From: Liolophura sinensis
Lineage: Eukaryota; Mollusca; Polyplacophora; Chitonida; Chitonidae
Length of the DNA: 64,000 bases
Assembly (NCBI RefSeq): GCF_032854445.1
Contig: NC_088301.1
Location: 60,278,512-60,342,511 of the forward strand
Direction: 5' to 3'
A program made the translations under genes and the position numbers. Under the pieces are notes generated by a model. That model was given only the letters and a program-made list of their open reading frames with translations, was not told where the DNA came from and searched no databases. Positions 47,850 through 58,160 of this stretch are shown in pieces (the first letter of the stretch is position 1; each line of letters opens with the position of its first letter).

Positions 47850-48835
47850 TTACTTTGAATATATCCGTCAAAACAGACATTCGTGTACAAGTCGTCATCC
47901 AAGATGGACGTTCCGGGTCAATAATGGCAAGGCTAATTGCACCAAAAGAAGGAAGTATACAAAGTACGAAAATAGGATCATACAAAGAGAAGCAGTCAAC
48001 AGTTTTCACTGATGTATATGTGTATGTTCTGGGTTACTCAGTGAATTCAGTATCAAAACCGTGTACCATGCTAGAATATCGGTTGTTGATAACAAAATAT
48101 GTATGTCAGTTAAGCCTTGATTGCAACTGTTCATATATCCAAAGAGGCGATCTAATTCAGCACCATCCCCTAGCCCCGGGTTAAGCGGAATAAGGCACAT
48201 TTATGAAGCAGAGTGCCAGAGGTTCTGAACGCTCTATACATATTTACTTACAACAGGTTTATACTCGTTGTAAAACTTCAGAAACTTGAAGTGAAAGCAT
48301 TTTAGGGAATAACCTTGACACACTGGTTTTTGCAGTAATAACTTGTAACACAGGATCCAACAAATACTACAAGGTGAGCTATGTACAGGCCATTGGTAGG
48401 ACCTTTCGCTATATTGTTGTCCAAGTAAGGATAATTTACAATGTCAAAATTGAAGCTATCCCTCTTGTCGTAAAGTCTGCGAGAGAGGAAACCGTTTTGG
48501 TCTTTGTACAAACCTACGTCCAGATAAGTTGTACCATCTGGAGAGTCTGTGGTTGCCTTTAAATAGCTTTCACAACCTTTCCTAAATGAAGATTGTTTAA
48601 AGCTAGAAGATCATCAACATACGTTAGTGAATAAGACAGGTCGGGGGTGCTGAGGATTACTCCTTAATAGTTTCTGCATATAGTCATATTCATATGAACA
48701 CAGGTATACATCGGCCAAAAGAGGAGAACAATTTGTATCCATCGGAATACCTTTACACACTGATGATATATGGTTTCCCCGATAGATGTTATTAATGAGA
48801 AATCCAAGCAACTCGATGAACATCCAAACAAATAT
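47850..48835 (-). pseudogene. RT-A relic: RT core part, C-terminal part and 3' region
   Basis: On the minus strand two readable blocks remain. From 48823 down comes FIELLGFLINNIY, then GIPMDTNCSPLLADVYLCSY. From 48511 down comes KDQNGFLSRRLYDKRDSFNF, then DIVNYPYLDNNIAKGPTNG and LYIAHLVVFVGSCV. The first is the motif-B region. The YIDD box between them lies where frames are broken. The 3' region follows to about 47850 (gttgcaatcaagg on the minus strand, gtaccatgctagaatatc on the plus). This copy shows the frame that is stopped at 781 in the first copy. Confidence 0.75.
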
Positions 48836-48849
48836 TTAATTATCTTGCG

Positions 48850-50185
48850 TTCGTTTAAGGTAATAACAGGCCTGTCCCACAGACGTTCCCTTCAGTCTCC
48901 GAGTCTGCCATTTTCATTAACTACACTTTATCTTAAGGGAGAACTGATAAAACTACAGCATTGGTGTAAGTTTGTGTATATGGGTAAACATGTAACTGTG
49001 CTCTTCTTTGATTGCAAAATAGTTAATTTCATTATCATTTTCAAATAAAAGTTAAACAAAGTCGTCTGCTGTTGGCATATTGCGTGTATACTTGGCTTAT
49101 GCGTGTCCGACATAGTGAACTTTTGATATGTCATTGGACTTTAGTCCACGTAATCTGCGTAGTTCACAGAGAAATTGCCTGGAAAGACTGGAGAATTTCA
49201 GAGTATTTACTGCCAGTAAGACGTCGGGGTTGGGGGGGGAGGGGCTTCTTTTTCTATTTTATACTGTTATTGCACTTCGCTGATCTATTTCATGTAGATT
49301 ATTGACTGCATAGGAACAATAAATGTTTTCTGTTACCCCCATGCTAATAACAGTAGATAAAATATAAGCATAATTAACTGATGCTATCATAGTTCAGTTC
49401 AAATTACACTACATTTAACAAGACACTTTCTGGCTTAATAAGATCATGCCTTAAACTATGAAGTACTATCTTGTTTTTCACAAAATTACTCGCATAATGC
49501 AATCCTCGAAGGCAAACATCTGGGTGTGAAAGTGGAGAAGTTTTGAACTTTACGTTACATTATGTATTATTTTTGAGTGGCAACTGCTTATTGTAACAAC
49601 GTTGTTTGATTTTTTTCAAATTACCTGTAAACTATTCTTCTATTTTTACCCACTGCAGATAGAATATTACGGTGTTGCAGGTAACACTATCAATAACTAG
49701 CAGAGACCAAACCTTAATCAGAGGGGTACTACGTGTTAGTAAACAATTAATATTGTACCGCTGGATGTTTACAAAGCCTTTGTTCTGATGACATTGCATA
49801 AAAAGAAAAGTACGTGGACTTCAAGAAATGCTTCAAGAAAATGTGCACGCTGTAATTAAATAATAAAAATATCAAAATATAATCATAAAACGAAGATATG
49901 ATTTTGTCATTTTGCTACGCTGAGTATCTGTTATTGGTGTTTATCAACGTGTAGATTATTGCAAAGCCCAAGGATATGCCACTTAGCTATCCAAATGCCT
50001 CAGATATTTCAGTACAATCAGTTTTGTATTCTTGAAAAGGATCTATTCATTATTTAATCCTCTCACCGAATCAGATACCTGATCCCTTCGCATAATCCAG
50101 CTTTTTTTATTTAACAGCGGCAGACAAACGTAGTTTGGCATATGGATGTAACGTTTCACTGGTAAGCTTATTAAAATAAGTATAA
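48850..50185. other. Intron segment without recognised features
   Basis: Short frames only. A G-rich patch (ggggttggggggggagggg) lies at about 49228-49245. Confidence 0.4.
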
Positions 50186-50189
50186 TGCT

Positions 50190-50560
50190 CCTGTAAGTAA
50201 ATATGGACTGAGCGTCCAGAATTTCTGCTTCATGATTGCGACTAACTCGGGACTGTATATTCAAAGTATGTACAGTTGCAATCAAAGCACTACTAAGGTA
50301 CATATTTTATATTGTCAACTTATATTTTATATAGTTAAATACACTTTGCCAACATCTTTCAAAACTGTTAATTGCTTCTGTTTGTATTATTCCGTCCTTA
50401 TTTCGTACTTTATATACTTTCTTATTTCTTTGTCATTTCCGTGTTAAACGATGATCTGGGAATTTCTCTTGTGATTATTGACCTGGAACGTCCATTTTGG
50501 TTGACGGCTGCTGTATGAATATTTGTTTAGACGCATAGATTCACAAACATGTTCTTGTTA
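50190..50560 (+). repeat. RT-A 3' region fragment
   Basis: gtaaatatggactgagcgtc, gtacagttgcaatcaaagca, ttccgtccttatttcgtact and ggttgacggctgctgtatga parallel 920-1330. It ends with gacgcatagattcacaaaca and no SINE tail. Confidence 0.75.
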
Positions 50561-51035
50561 AAACGTTTTCCAAAAATCTAATACTTCTGACTAAAAACTT
50601 TTCTTTAATTTGCCACATAGAATTTCATAGAAGTTTTCAGTGCACAGTAACTGCATCAGGTTTATTTTGATGACACAGCATATGTCCATCACACTCTTAT
50701 GACCTAATTTACTGTCTGAAAGATTTCCGATAACATCGGAAGAGTGATACTAGAACTGGAGATCCGTAATATCAACAAAAATGGAAACAAACCATTGATT
50801 ATAATCCACACAGTCAAAAACGGATGTTGGACTTATACCAAATATCCGTCTTCATGTCATCGATGAATGAAGCTGACAAAGGTTATGGAGAGGATGTTCA
50901 CTTATTATTCCCGCTGAACAATATTTTGGTTCAAAGTAAATGGTTTTATTGACGTTTAATGACAAACAGTTAAACTACACATTTTGATAAGGTGTGAGGA
51001 GTCGGGTACGCACTCAGTTTCTACCAAACTAGGCA

Positions 51036-51085
51036 AATGAACTGGTATACGAATGTCTGTTTCGACGCATATATTCACCATGACA
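51036..51085 (+). repeat. Short RT-A 3'-end fragment
   Basis: ctggtatacgaatgtctgtttcgacgcata-like sequence (about 30 bases) matches the distal 3' region of RT-A at 1317-1350 and 51230-51260. Confidence 0.6.
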
Positions 51086-51179
51086 AGTGTTCGTACCATA
51101 TACGTTCCGTCACTGGTTACACCTGATAAATTAACGATATTTGCCATAGTATATTTTCGTTAACGAAAAAGACTTACAA

Positions 51180-51318
51180 GTGGAAGTCCTTGCAATTATT
51201 GATCTTGGACGTCCTTATTGGATGACGGCTGGAATACAAATGCCTGTTTCGACGCATCGATTTACATCATTAAGATTACTGAGCACGTAACACACCAATG
51301 GAAGAAATAAATAAATAA
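51180..51318 (+). repeat. RT-A 3' end running into a SINE-like tail
   Basis: gcaattattgatcttggacg, ggatgacggctggaatacaa and gcctgtttcgacgcatcgat are RT-A 3' sequence. After a diverged stretch the copy ends cgtaacacaccaatgg, then aagaaataaataaataaata, which resembles the SINE tail (gtaaaacaccaatcaaataaata). This is a probable third example of the RT-A/SINE-tail join. Confidence 0.55.
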
Positions 51319-51440
51319 ATAAACAAATTACATCACGGAGAGTAAGACTAGAGAAGTGATGAGAGTGTGATACTTTGCAAATGGTTACACGTACTATCGT
51401 TGGAATCCGCACTCTTGTCAATTTCCCTTATTTAGAGTTT
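51319..51440 (+). repeat. Dispersed repeat family B, fragment
   Basis: gagagtaagactagagaagt, gtgatactttgcaaatggtt and cacgtactatcgttgg parallel 18383-18450. It starts directly after the SINE-like tail. Confidence 0.65.
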
Positions 51441-51809
51441 TAATAACCACCCAAACTACCAGACAGAAGTGGGTGCATCATTTTCCAGTTGTAACATGTA
51501 TAAACATGATACTATATTATATTGAGATACTAGTACACTTTACGTAATGGACTCCGTGTTATAGCCGTGGGCATGTCAAATCTGTTGCAAGTACATTTCG
51601 TGAATTACATTTATGAATGTAACTATATATTAGGTGATGGAATTGCGATTTCATAATAATATATCTCACCACTGGAAAACAAGAAACAAAAATCTCCTGT
51701 TTACGTCCATTGCAGACAGGTCGATTGTCCTTCTCGGTCTTGCTGTCCAAAGTATATGAACATACATCCTCGCGGGAAAAACTTGGTGTGACTTCCAGCC
51801 GAGTTTTCA

Positions 51810-52480
51810 AGTGATTTAAACGCAAATGCTAAATGCTGAAAAGCGCTTACCGCTCTTTCTACCTTTCCACAAGAATCCCCATAAAGCCAAGACCCAAATA
51901 TTTTGCAATTGCACATAGTACTTTTTCCAAAATGACTGCACTTCTTTTAGTGCCTTCGTTAAGAGAACAGATACAAGTTTAATGGTAGAGCTTCTTGACC
52001 CTGCAATACAGCAAGCTTTGTTTAGGGATTTATAAATTTTGGAATCCAGTGACGTATATCGGCGTGACGACAAGTTACGGATGTTCTCCCCTATTTGAGA
52101 AAGGACTGATGTTTTTAAATGGTTCCTCCAGAGTATAGGCCGTTATAGAATACGTTGATGTTGCGCCAATTGTACTGATGTTAAGTTCCTCTAGAAAGAA
52201 GCTGATACATGTAGTAATAATTCTTGCAAACAAATATATCATTAGGAGCTGTGTCCGCAGAAACAAAACGTATTTTCTCTGAAAGTCGTCAAGTATCTTT
52301 CTCACGGTAGGATCCTTCAGAACTTTTTGTCTGCCACATGAGCATACATAACCTTTTCCTTTACTAGCTCAAGCCAAGCGTGAAGGACGACGCGTTTTTC
52401 CATCTCCCACTTAGAGCATTTTTTAAATGTAAAGGGCGAAAAGGACAATTTTCTTATGAACTCTCATATTTCGAAGTCCT
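51810..52480 (-). pseudogene. RT-A relic: N-terminal part of the RT protein
   Basis: Two frames on the minus strand carry the region before the RT core. From 52305 down comes RKILDDFQRKYVLFLRTQLL, then EELNISTIGATSTYSITAYT. From about 52040 down comes ACCIAGSRSSTIKLVSVLLT, then KALKEVQSFWKKYY. These recall the VPADKAxNNIVFVCKKYY...ELNIS and RYIAGSSxxSTKPLSxLLT blocks of a large animal RT family whose core looks like RT-A. The frames are shifted and carry stops. No RT core follows on the left. Confidence 0.6.
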
Positions 52481-52534
52481 TACAAGCAGACTTCGTAGAT
52501 CATCTTTATTTACAATATAAAGATTACCGCTTAT

Positions 52535-52967
52535 TTATTTATTTATTTATTTATTTGATTGGTGTTTTACGCCGTACTCAAGAATATTTCACTTATATTA
52601 TGGTTGCTGATCTTTCGGTACCATATTCTTAACATACCTAGGCCAATCCAGGCGTCCTCACACACATTCATGTATCAACCGTCAACACACAACACCAAAA
52701 ACAAAGTACATAAAGTATGAAGTTAAGACGAATGCAAACAAAAGCAGTCAGCAGTTAGATATTCATTTATTTATTTGATTGGTGTTTTACACCGTACTCA
52801 AGAATATTTCACTTATGCGACGGCGACCAGCATTATGGTGGGAGAAAACCGGGAAGAGCCCGGGGAAAACCCACGACCATCCGCAGGTTGCTTTCAGACC
52901 TTCCCACGTACGGCCGGAGAGGGAGCCAGCTTGAGCTGTACTTGAACTCACAGCGGCCGCATTGGTG
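52535..52967 (-). mobile_element. Chimeric retrotransposed unit: SINE + RT-A 3' end + SINE tail, 13-bp TSD
   Basis: Read on the minus strand, it starts with a SINE whose head is truncated inside the tRNA-like part (52967-52762). Next comes RT-A 3' sequence (about 52760-52600: actgctgactgctt, ggttgatacatgaatgtgtg, tcagcaaccataa). Last is a second SINE tail (about 52599-52535) ending in repeated aaat. GATTACCGCTTAT is exact at 52522-52534 and 52968-52980 and brackets the whole unit, with no duplication between its parts. This fits one transcript, reverse-transcribed and inserted once. The RT-A/tail junction is the same as at 46907. Confidence 0.8.
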
Positions 52968-53029
52968 GATTACCGCTTATGACATGTTTACATGAATGGT
53001 AATTAAACTCTGACGATCCACAGTGACCA

Positions 53030-53180
53030 CTGTCTCTACCTATAACCAACCTATGCATCGAAACAGACATCCGTATAGCGGTCGTCCAAGAATGACGTTT
53101 TAGGTCAACAGTCGCTGAACGACCTTGAACACAAACTACCAAAGAACCAAAAAAAAATATATACATAATATATGAAAATA
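53030..53180 (-). repeat. RT-A 3' region fragment
   Basis: catcgaaacagacatccgta, gcggtcgtccaagaatgacg and aggtcaacagtcgc, then accaaagaacc, parallel 54190-54300. It lies about 60 bases from the chimeric unit, in the same orientation. Confidence 0.65.
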
Positions 53181-54179
53181 AAACAGAGTCAAAATCTTCA
53201 GACATTTCAAAACCTTTAACTTCGCGTTTTTAAATATCTTGGAAGCAATTGGTTTAGTATACTGGTAGAAAATACATAAAGGCTCTCGTATTTTGAAATA
53301 ATTTGACACAAATAATTTGACAAGTTTCCATGACGTTGGAAAGACGAACTTCTGAATCATTTAAAATTTGTGGTGTGTTGATTAAATCAAGATCCTTATC
53401 TAAGTACTTTAATTTTAGGAACAGTCTATTTTAAGCAGTCTGAACTGTTCTCATAAAGTAAAAAATAGGACATGTGTTGACATACACGGATTACATGGGC
53501 TTGTACACTTCCTTCTACCACGGCTGCGTTGACATCTTTGATGGCATTTAAACAGTTGTGTTATGTTAGAATCGTATGGTGAACTGGATGTTGCCTTGCC
53601 AACTAATGACGCATTGTCATTAACATTATTGGTGAAAAACTGAAGCAAGGTCCAGGATTCAAAATAGTTCCCTATCACGGATTTTCCTTTCGACTACGGA
53701 AACCGTAGCCTTTGAAGAAGGCTATATCATGTTTATTGTTTGAATGCTGATGTTGCCTCAATTGCAGTCGGAGGCAGAAAAATTTTTGCCTCGCAGCAGC
53801 TGTTTTCTCCTGAACTAATTAATGCAATATGATAATGTACACCTAAGGTTAACGAAAGCTTAAGCACAATATAATTCACCAGTCAGAAATGAACTGGAGA
53901 AATTGGAGGTGTTTGCAGTGGACATGCTAGACGATTCCTATGTCCACATTTAGAAATAGTAAATTGGGAACTTGTGTGTTAAACAGTCGCTTAATTGAAT
54001 TTTACATATTGTTTTGTCGTAAGACATAAATCAGGCAGATGGAAACTGGCCTGGGTACTCTGGAACCATTTAGTGATTCGTTCTGTGAATCAGCACAACA
54101 GCTCAGTGTTAGTCATACACAGAGGCCTAGCCTCGCGCTCAAAAGACCACCAACAGTATCCAGGTTTAAAAAGGTAATA
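53181..54179. other. Intron segment without recognised features
   Basis: Frames at 53136-53360 and 53451-53678 (minus) and 53995-54236 (plus) are unrecognised. Confidence 0.35.
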
Positions 54180-54417
54180 AATCTATACTTCGAAACAGAC
54201 ATTCGTATACCAGCTGTCAACCAAGATGGACCTTGAGGTCAATAATCACAAAGCCATTTCCCAATACAAACCACCAAAGAACTAAGAAAGTACGTAAAGT
54301 ACGAAGTTAGAACAGAATCATGCAAAGAGGCACAGTTCTATATGGCGTTTGAAAGATGCGAATCAGCGAAATCAGTATTCAAACCGAGTACCGTACGGGT
54401 ATATACCTTGTCGATAA

Positions 54418-54480
<63 letters not shown>

Positions 54481-54560
54481 AGTTGCACTTTGAACGCAGC
54501 TATTCAAATATCCGACGTGGTGATTCAACACAATGAATATACCGGCCTAGAAGCGAATCA
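54180..54560 (-). repeat. RT-A 3' region fragment with an internal (TA)n expansion
   Basis: ttcgaaacagacattcgtat and agctgtcaaccaagatgg, then aggtcaataatcacaa, and later cagttgcactttgaacgcag, are RT-A 3' blocks. Between cttgtcgataacac and cccagttgcac, where other copies have a short aaaatatgtatgt-like stretch, a long TA run has expanded. Confidence 0.75.
54420..54477. repeat. (TA)n microsatellite
   Basis: About 28 perfect TA units lie inside the RT-A fragment. The Tyr/Ile-repeat frame at 54342-54536 comes from it. Confidence 0.97.
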
Positions 54561-54564
54561 TAAA

Positions 54565-56550
54565 GCATTGTGATATTAATTCGTAGCTCCACCACAATTT
54601 AGCAAACTAATTTATAACCAATTTTAGTGTCATTTATCCCTTCACAATTATCATCTTGCTTTCAGGTATCGCGGGTTTATCACAACTAAACACTCTCAGT
54701 ACTAATTTTTCTTCCTAGTATTCAAATATATCACCGTCCTGTCTGGACAAAAATATATTACAACGAGTTGTTCTCATTAGTCACGGGCCATACATGTCAC
54801 CAGCAATTTTCTAGAGAAGTGTAAAATCCTTGAACGGTATCGGGGTCGAAACGATGAGACAGAATGCAATTTGCAGTTCAATGAAATCGCCAATTTCTCA
54901 CGACACGTTGACTTTGATTCTACAGAAATGTATTGTGCGATATGAATTGCATTGCCATTTGCCTGAGGAAACCCGACGCGATATTGAATTCTGTAGTAGA
55001 TCGAATAGAGGCTACCCAAGATATGAAGATTCTCTGGGATGTGGGCAATCACAACCAGTTTTTGTTGGTGAAGCATTTTCCAAATCATAAAAAGTAAATG
55101 TACCCAAGGCAACAAAAGTACATTACGAGTTATTGTGTAATAATGGCAATTGTCTGTCACCTGTGGCAAGCAAGAAGTGTCAGGGGTGGTCCGTGATTGT
55201 CAAAGCTGAGTGGTAATCATCATTCTCAATTTTATTGACCATGTTAATCAGAAAAAAACAATTATAGTGCTGCTTTTATACATTTTACCAGCACTCAGTA
55301 TGGAATATGTTTGTCGTCAGACTATCGTGTGATTGTATCCGGCCATTCGTGTAGCTTTTAACAATATATCGTGAGGCAGATATTACAGTCTTTCTCCCGA
55401 AGCGTTTGAGACCTCCTGCCTGGTTACAATATTAAAGTCATAAGCTACTGTGACAAATAAAGACGATTGAAATAATCGTGTGAATAAATGTGTGAAAATG
55501 AATTATATTGTTGACTTAAGACGAACGACAAACTGAAATATGATAATTGCAATGAAACAGCGGTTTAAGCTGTCTCTAATATCCTTCAGTTGCAAGAAGA
55601 TTGTATCAAAATGTAGCACTTTTTAAAACATGGGAATTGTCGTTTAATGAGATATTTCTTATCATTCTAGACATAAATGTTATAGTAAACCAAGTCAATG
55701 AAGAATAAGTGGCAAAGAAAACGTGTGAGTAATGTTCCTATAAAGTAAATATCAAATAATGTATGAAATATTTTGAGGGTAACATTCAATCATACTAAAC
55801 CATCATAGGCCCGTACCACTTTTGTGGAAAAATTCTAATAAAATAATACAAGCAAATTAGAACCAGAAGCGCTTCTCGAATTAATGTCATTATATTGGTA
55901 CTGATTGGTGATTAAATCCAGATTGTTGAAGAGCATATAAGTTCCCGAAGATTTCTCAGTCAGCAGATTAAGAGTCATCTATGAAATAAAATGATGTACT
56001 CTTCGAGACATAAGAGTCTCAAATACACATTCGCCTTTGATATGTTTATTTCAATTGTCTGGGGAAAGTATACAATCAACCCGAGAGGATGGATTAGATA
56101 CATGTATAAGTCTGGATAGAAGCTTTGAGTCAAAGTAGCGAATTTAACGGTCAAAATATTGCTGATATTAGTTTGTCACTTGGAGATGTTAACGTTGTTT
56201 CGTTTGAATGAGAATTGGAATCCCACCATAAATGTATAAACGTATATGCAAATTCCCAATCTCTGCCTTGTGGATAAAACTTTAGCAATGTAATTCCACC
56301 GAATACCTAATTTACGCCAATGTGTAACACACACAACCGTGTTAAATATATACGTAAGGTGAATTATATGATGTTACATATTTTAGTGATAAAGCGACAA
56401 AGACCATGAAAATACTTAGTATTACGCACTTTGGCGTTCTCAAAGTTTAGTCAAACCTATTTTGTAATACTGACAAAGAAGACTTTGACCAAAAATTGAG
56501 AAAGTCAACATGCGTATATTAAGTCTTTTCTGCCAAGGCTAACGATCTTT
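54565..56550. other. 3' end of the intron without recognised features
   Basis: Overlapping frames at 54777-55169 (minus) and 54830-55090 (plus) are unrecognised. The rest is AT-rich and leads to the pyrimidine tract of the receptor acceptor. Confidence 0.4.
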
Positions 56551-56570
56551 TCTTTTCTTGTTTATTACAG

Positions 56571-58160
56571 GTCAGTAACATGTTCATCGTCAGCCTGGCA
56601 ATAGCCGACCTCGTGGTGGGTTTAATAGTTATGCCAATCAGCGCCATCTACATTTTTACTGAGGACTGGCTGTTCGGAGTTGCAGTGTGCCAGATATGGA
56701 TTGCAGTGGATTATACAGCCAGCACAGCTTCCATTTTCAACCTCTTTATCTTGAGTCTCGACAGGTACTGGTCGGTTACCTCCCCTTTGCGATATATCAG
56801 ACGGCGGACAAAAAAGAGAGCGTTGATTATGATTTCAATAGTGTGGTTTGCTTCTTCCTTGTGGCTTATACCTATCGTCGGCTGGCATCAGTTCGCCCAT
56901 GGGGGAAAGCGGACTGTACCTGGCAATGTCTGTGATACTGAATACGCTAAAAATACTGTATTTAAGATTGTCACGGCATTTTTTAATTTTTACCTACCAC
57001 TAGCCGTTATGTATACCCTTTATGGCAAAATATTTCACGAAATTAGGAAACGGTCAGAGTTTGAATTGGGGCAACGAAATGTTGGCGGCATGGCCGCAAA
57101 TAGCACGACAGTGAATACGCATGTAGCACCTATGGAAGACAGTGACCAGAAGAACGACACCTTTGGAGACGACACCACTCCTCCATCATTATGTGCAGAA
57201 GAAGGAACAAATGACAATTCTTTAAAAAAGTCAGATTATAATGTCGACATTCAGGAAGGAGAATTACGAAAATCTAAGTCTGGAAAATCAGGATATACTG
57301 CAATTCCTCTAATTGCTACAAAGCAGAAAGCCAAAACAAAAGATAAATCGAAAAAGGGAGATAACCAGTATCAAGTGGAATATGTGTACGATGAAAATGT
57401 TGTTGATCCACAAACGGAAAAAGTGGAGCGATTTTTCTACGAAGATCACGTTCCTTTAACGCCACATTTTGCTAACGTTATGTTTAATCCTGCTGCGTTA
57501 GCGGAAACATCCCTTTCTGCTCCGGCGCCTTCTCCAAGCAGTGCGTGTAGTGGAAATAATGGTTGTAGGAAAGAAGAGAGACATAAAACAGCGAAAAGTC
57601 TGAGTGGAACGACAAACACACAAAAGACGCATTCAAGACCTAAAGAGACTAAGAAGAAGAGAGATCACAGAGAGCACGAAGCGTTGCTTAAGCCCGGTGG
57701 AACGGTCACTGCTAATGCTGCTCTCCAGCGGAGACCTCTACGCAGGCAAGAGAGCGATTTTAATCTCCTGAGGGATCAAAAGAATCGGAGACTGACCACT
57801 ACGGTTTTTAACTTCAAAGAAAGAGTGCGAATCGTAAAGCAAACCTCTTCTCTGTCCAAGGAAATTAAGGCAGCCCGTCAGCTTGGTGTGATCATGGGCG
57901 CATTCACCCTCTGTTTCCTGCCCTATTTTATTCTCTTCCTTGTTGTGGCATTCTGCGATGGATGCGTGGAGCCGGACCTGCTTACTGCAATGACGTGGAT
58001 TGGATATATGAACTCTACTTTGAACCCTTTCCTATACCCCTTATGCAACGCCAATTTTAGGCGTAAATTTAGAAAAATGCTACAATTTGGCGCTCCTCTT
58101 CGAAAACGATTTGAACCGTTCGATAGAAATAGTTTTACAACAGCAAACAAGTACGACTGA
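56571..58160 (+). CDS. HRH1-like: Histamine H1-like receptor, coding exon 2 (TM2-TM7, ICL3, C-tail)
   Basis: This exon encodes residues 97-625 and ends at TGA 58158-58160. It follows a textbook acceptor (long T-rich tract, then attacag at 56570). Visible landmarks are D109 (2.50), C136 and C217 (the TM3-ECL2 disulfide), D143 (3.32, the amine anchor), D160-R161-Y162 (DRY), W188 (4.50), P239 (5.50), Y548/F549 (6.51/6.52) and N581-P-F-L-Y585 (NPxxY). H1-type pocket residues are also kept: S147, T148, W194, K228 (5.39), N235 (5.46) and Y575 (7.43). The TM7 string NSTLNPFLYPLCN and the ARQLGVIMGAF start of TM6 fit H1 receptors better than muscarinic ones. ICL3 is about 270 residues, Lys/Ser-rich and low-complexity, which makes the protein (625 aa) longer than human H1 (about 487 aa). 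H1 receptors normally couple to Gq, so that role is inferred. Residue 545 (6.48) is Phe instead of the usual toggle Trp. Other biogenic-amine receptors are the main alternative, though less likely. Confidence 0.92.
   Translation, partial: VSNMFIVSLAIADLVVGLIVMPISAIYIFTEDWLFGVAVCQIWIAVDYTASTASIFNLFILSLDRYWSVTSPLRYIRRRTKKRALIMISIVWFASSLWLIPIVGWHQFAHGGKRTVPGNVCDTEYAKNTVFKIVTAFFNFYLPLAVMYTLYGKIFHEIRKRSEFELGQRNVGGMAANSTTVNTHVAPMEDSDQKNDTFGDDTTPPSLCAEEGTNDNSLKKSDYNVDIQEGELRKSKSGKSGYTAIPLIATKQKAKTKDKSKKGDNQYQVEYVYDENVVDPQTEKVERFFYEDHVPLTPHFANVMFNPAALAETSLSAPAPSPSSACSGNNGCRKEERHKTAKSLSGTTNTQKTHSRPKETKKKRDHREHEALLKPGGTVTANAALQRRPLRRQESDFNLLRDQKNRRLTTTVFNFKERVRIVKQTSSLSKEIKAARQLGVIMGAFTLCFLPYFILFLVVAFCDGCVEPDLLTAMTWIGYMNSTLNPFLYPLCNANFRRKFRKMLQFGAPLRKRFEPFDRNSFTTANKYD

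Larger units (their letters stand above)
8806..56570 (+). other. Phase-0 intron of the H1-like receptor gene, about 47.8 kb
   Basis: The GT donor at 8806 (gtgagt) and the AG acceptor at 56570 (preceded by a pyrimidine tract, aacgatcttttcttttcttgtttattacag in two parts) bound this intron. The split falls at the end of ICL1, between residues T96 and V97, and the joined protein matches the H1 receptor ICL1-TM2 sequence without gap. No further receptor-like exon was found inside. The interior is mostly dispersed repeats, retroelement relics and minisatellites, listed separately. Confidence 0.85.

Noticed and set aside
56580-58160. Intronless receptor starting at the ATG at 56580
   Set aside because: It would lack TM1. 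A splice acceptor sits at 56570, and exon 1 at 8518-8805 supplies TM1 in phase with an exact ICL1 match.
56571-58160. Muscarinic acetylcholine or serotonin receptor identity
   Set aside because: K228, N235, W194 and the TM7 string NSTLNP-LYPLCN fit H1 receptors. Muscarinic receptors have a different TM7 and lack the Lys at 5.39.
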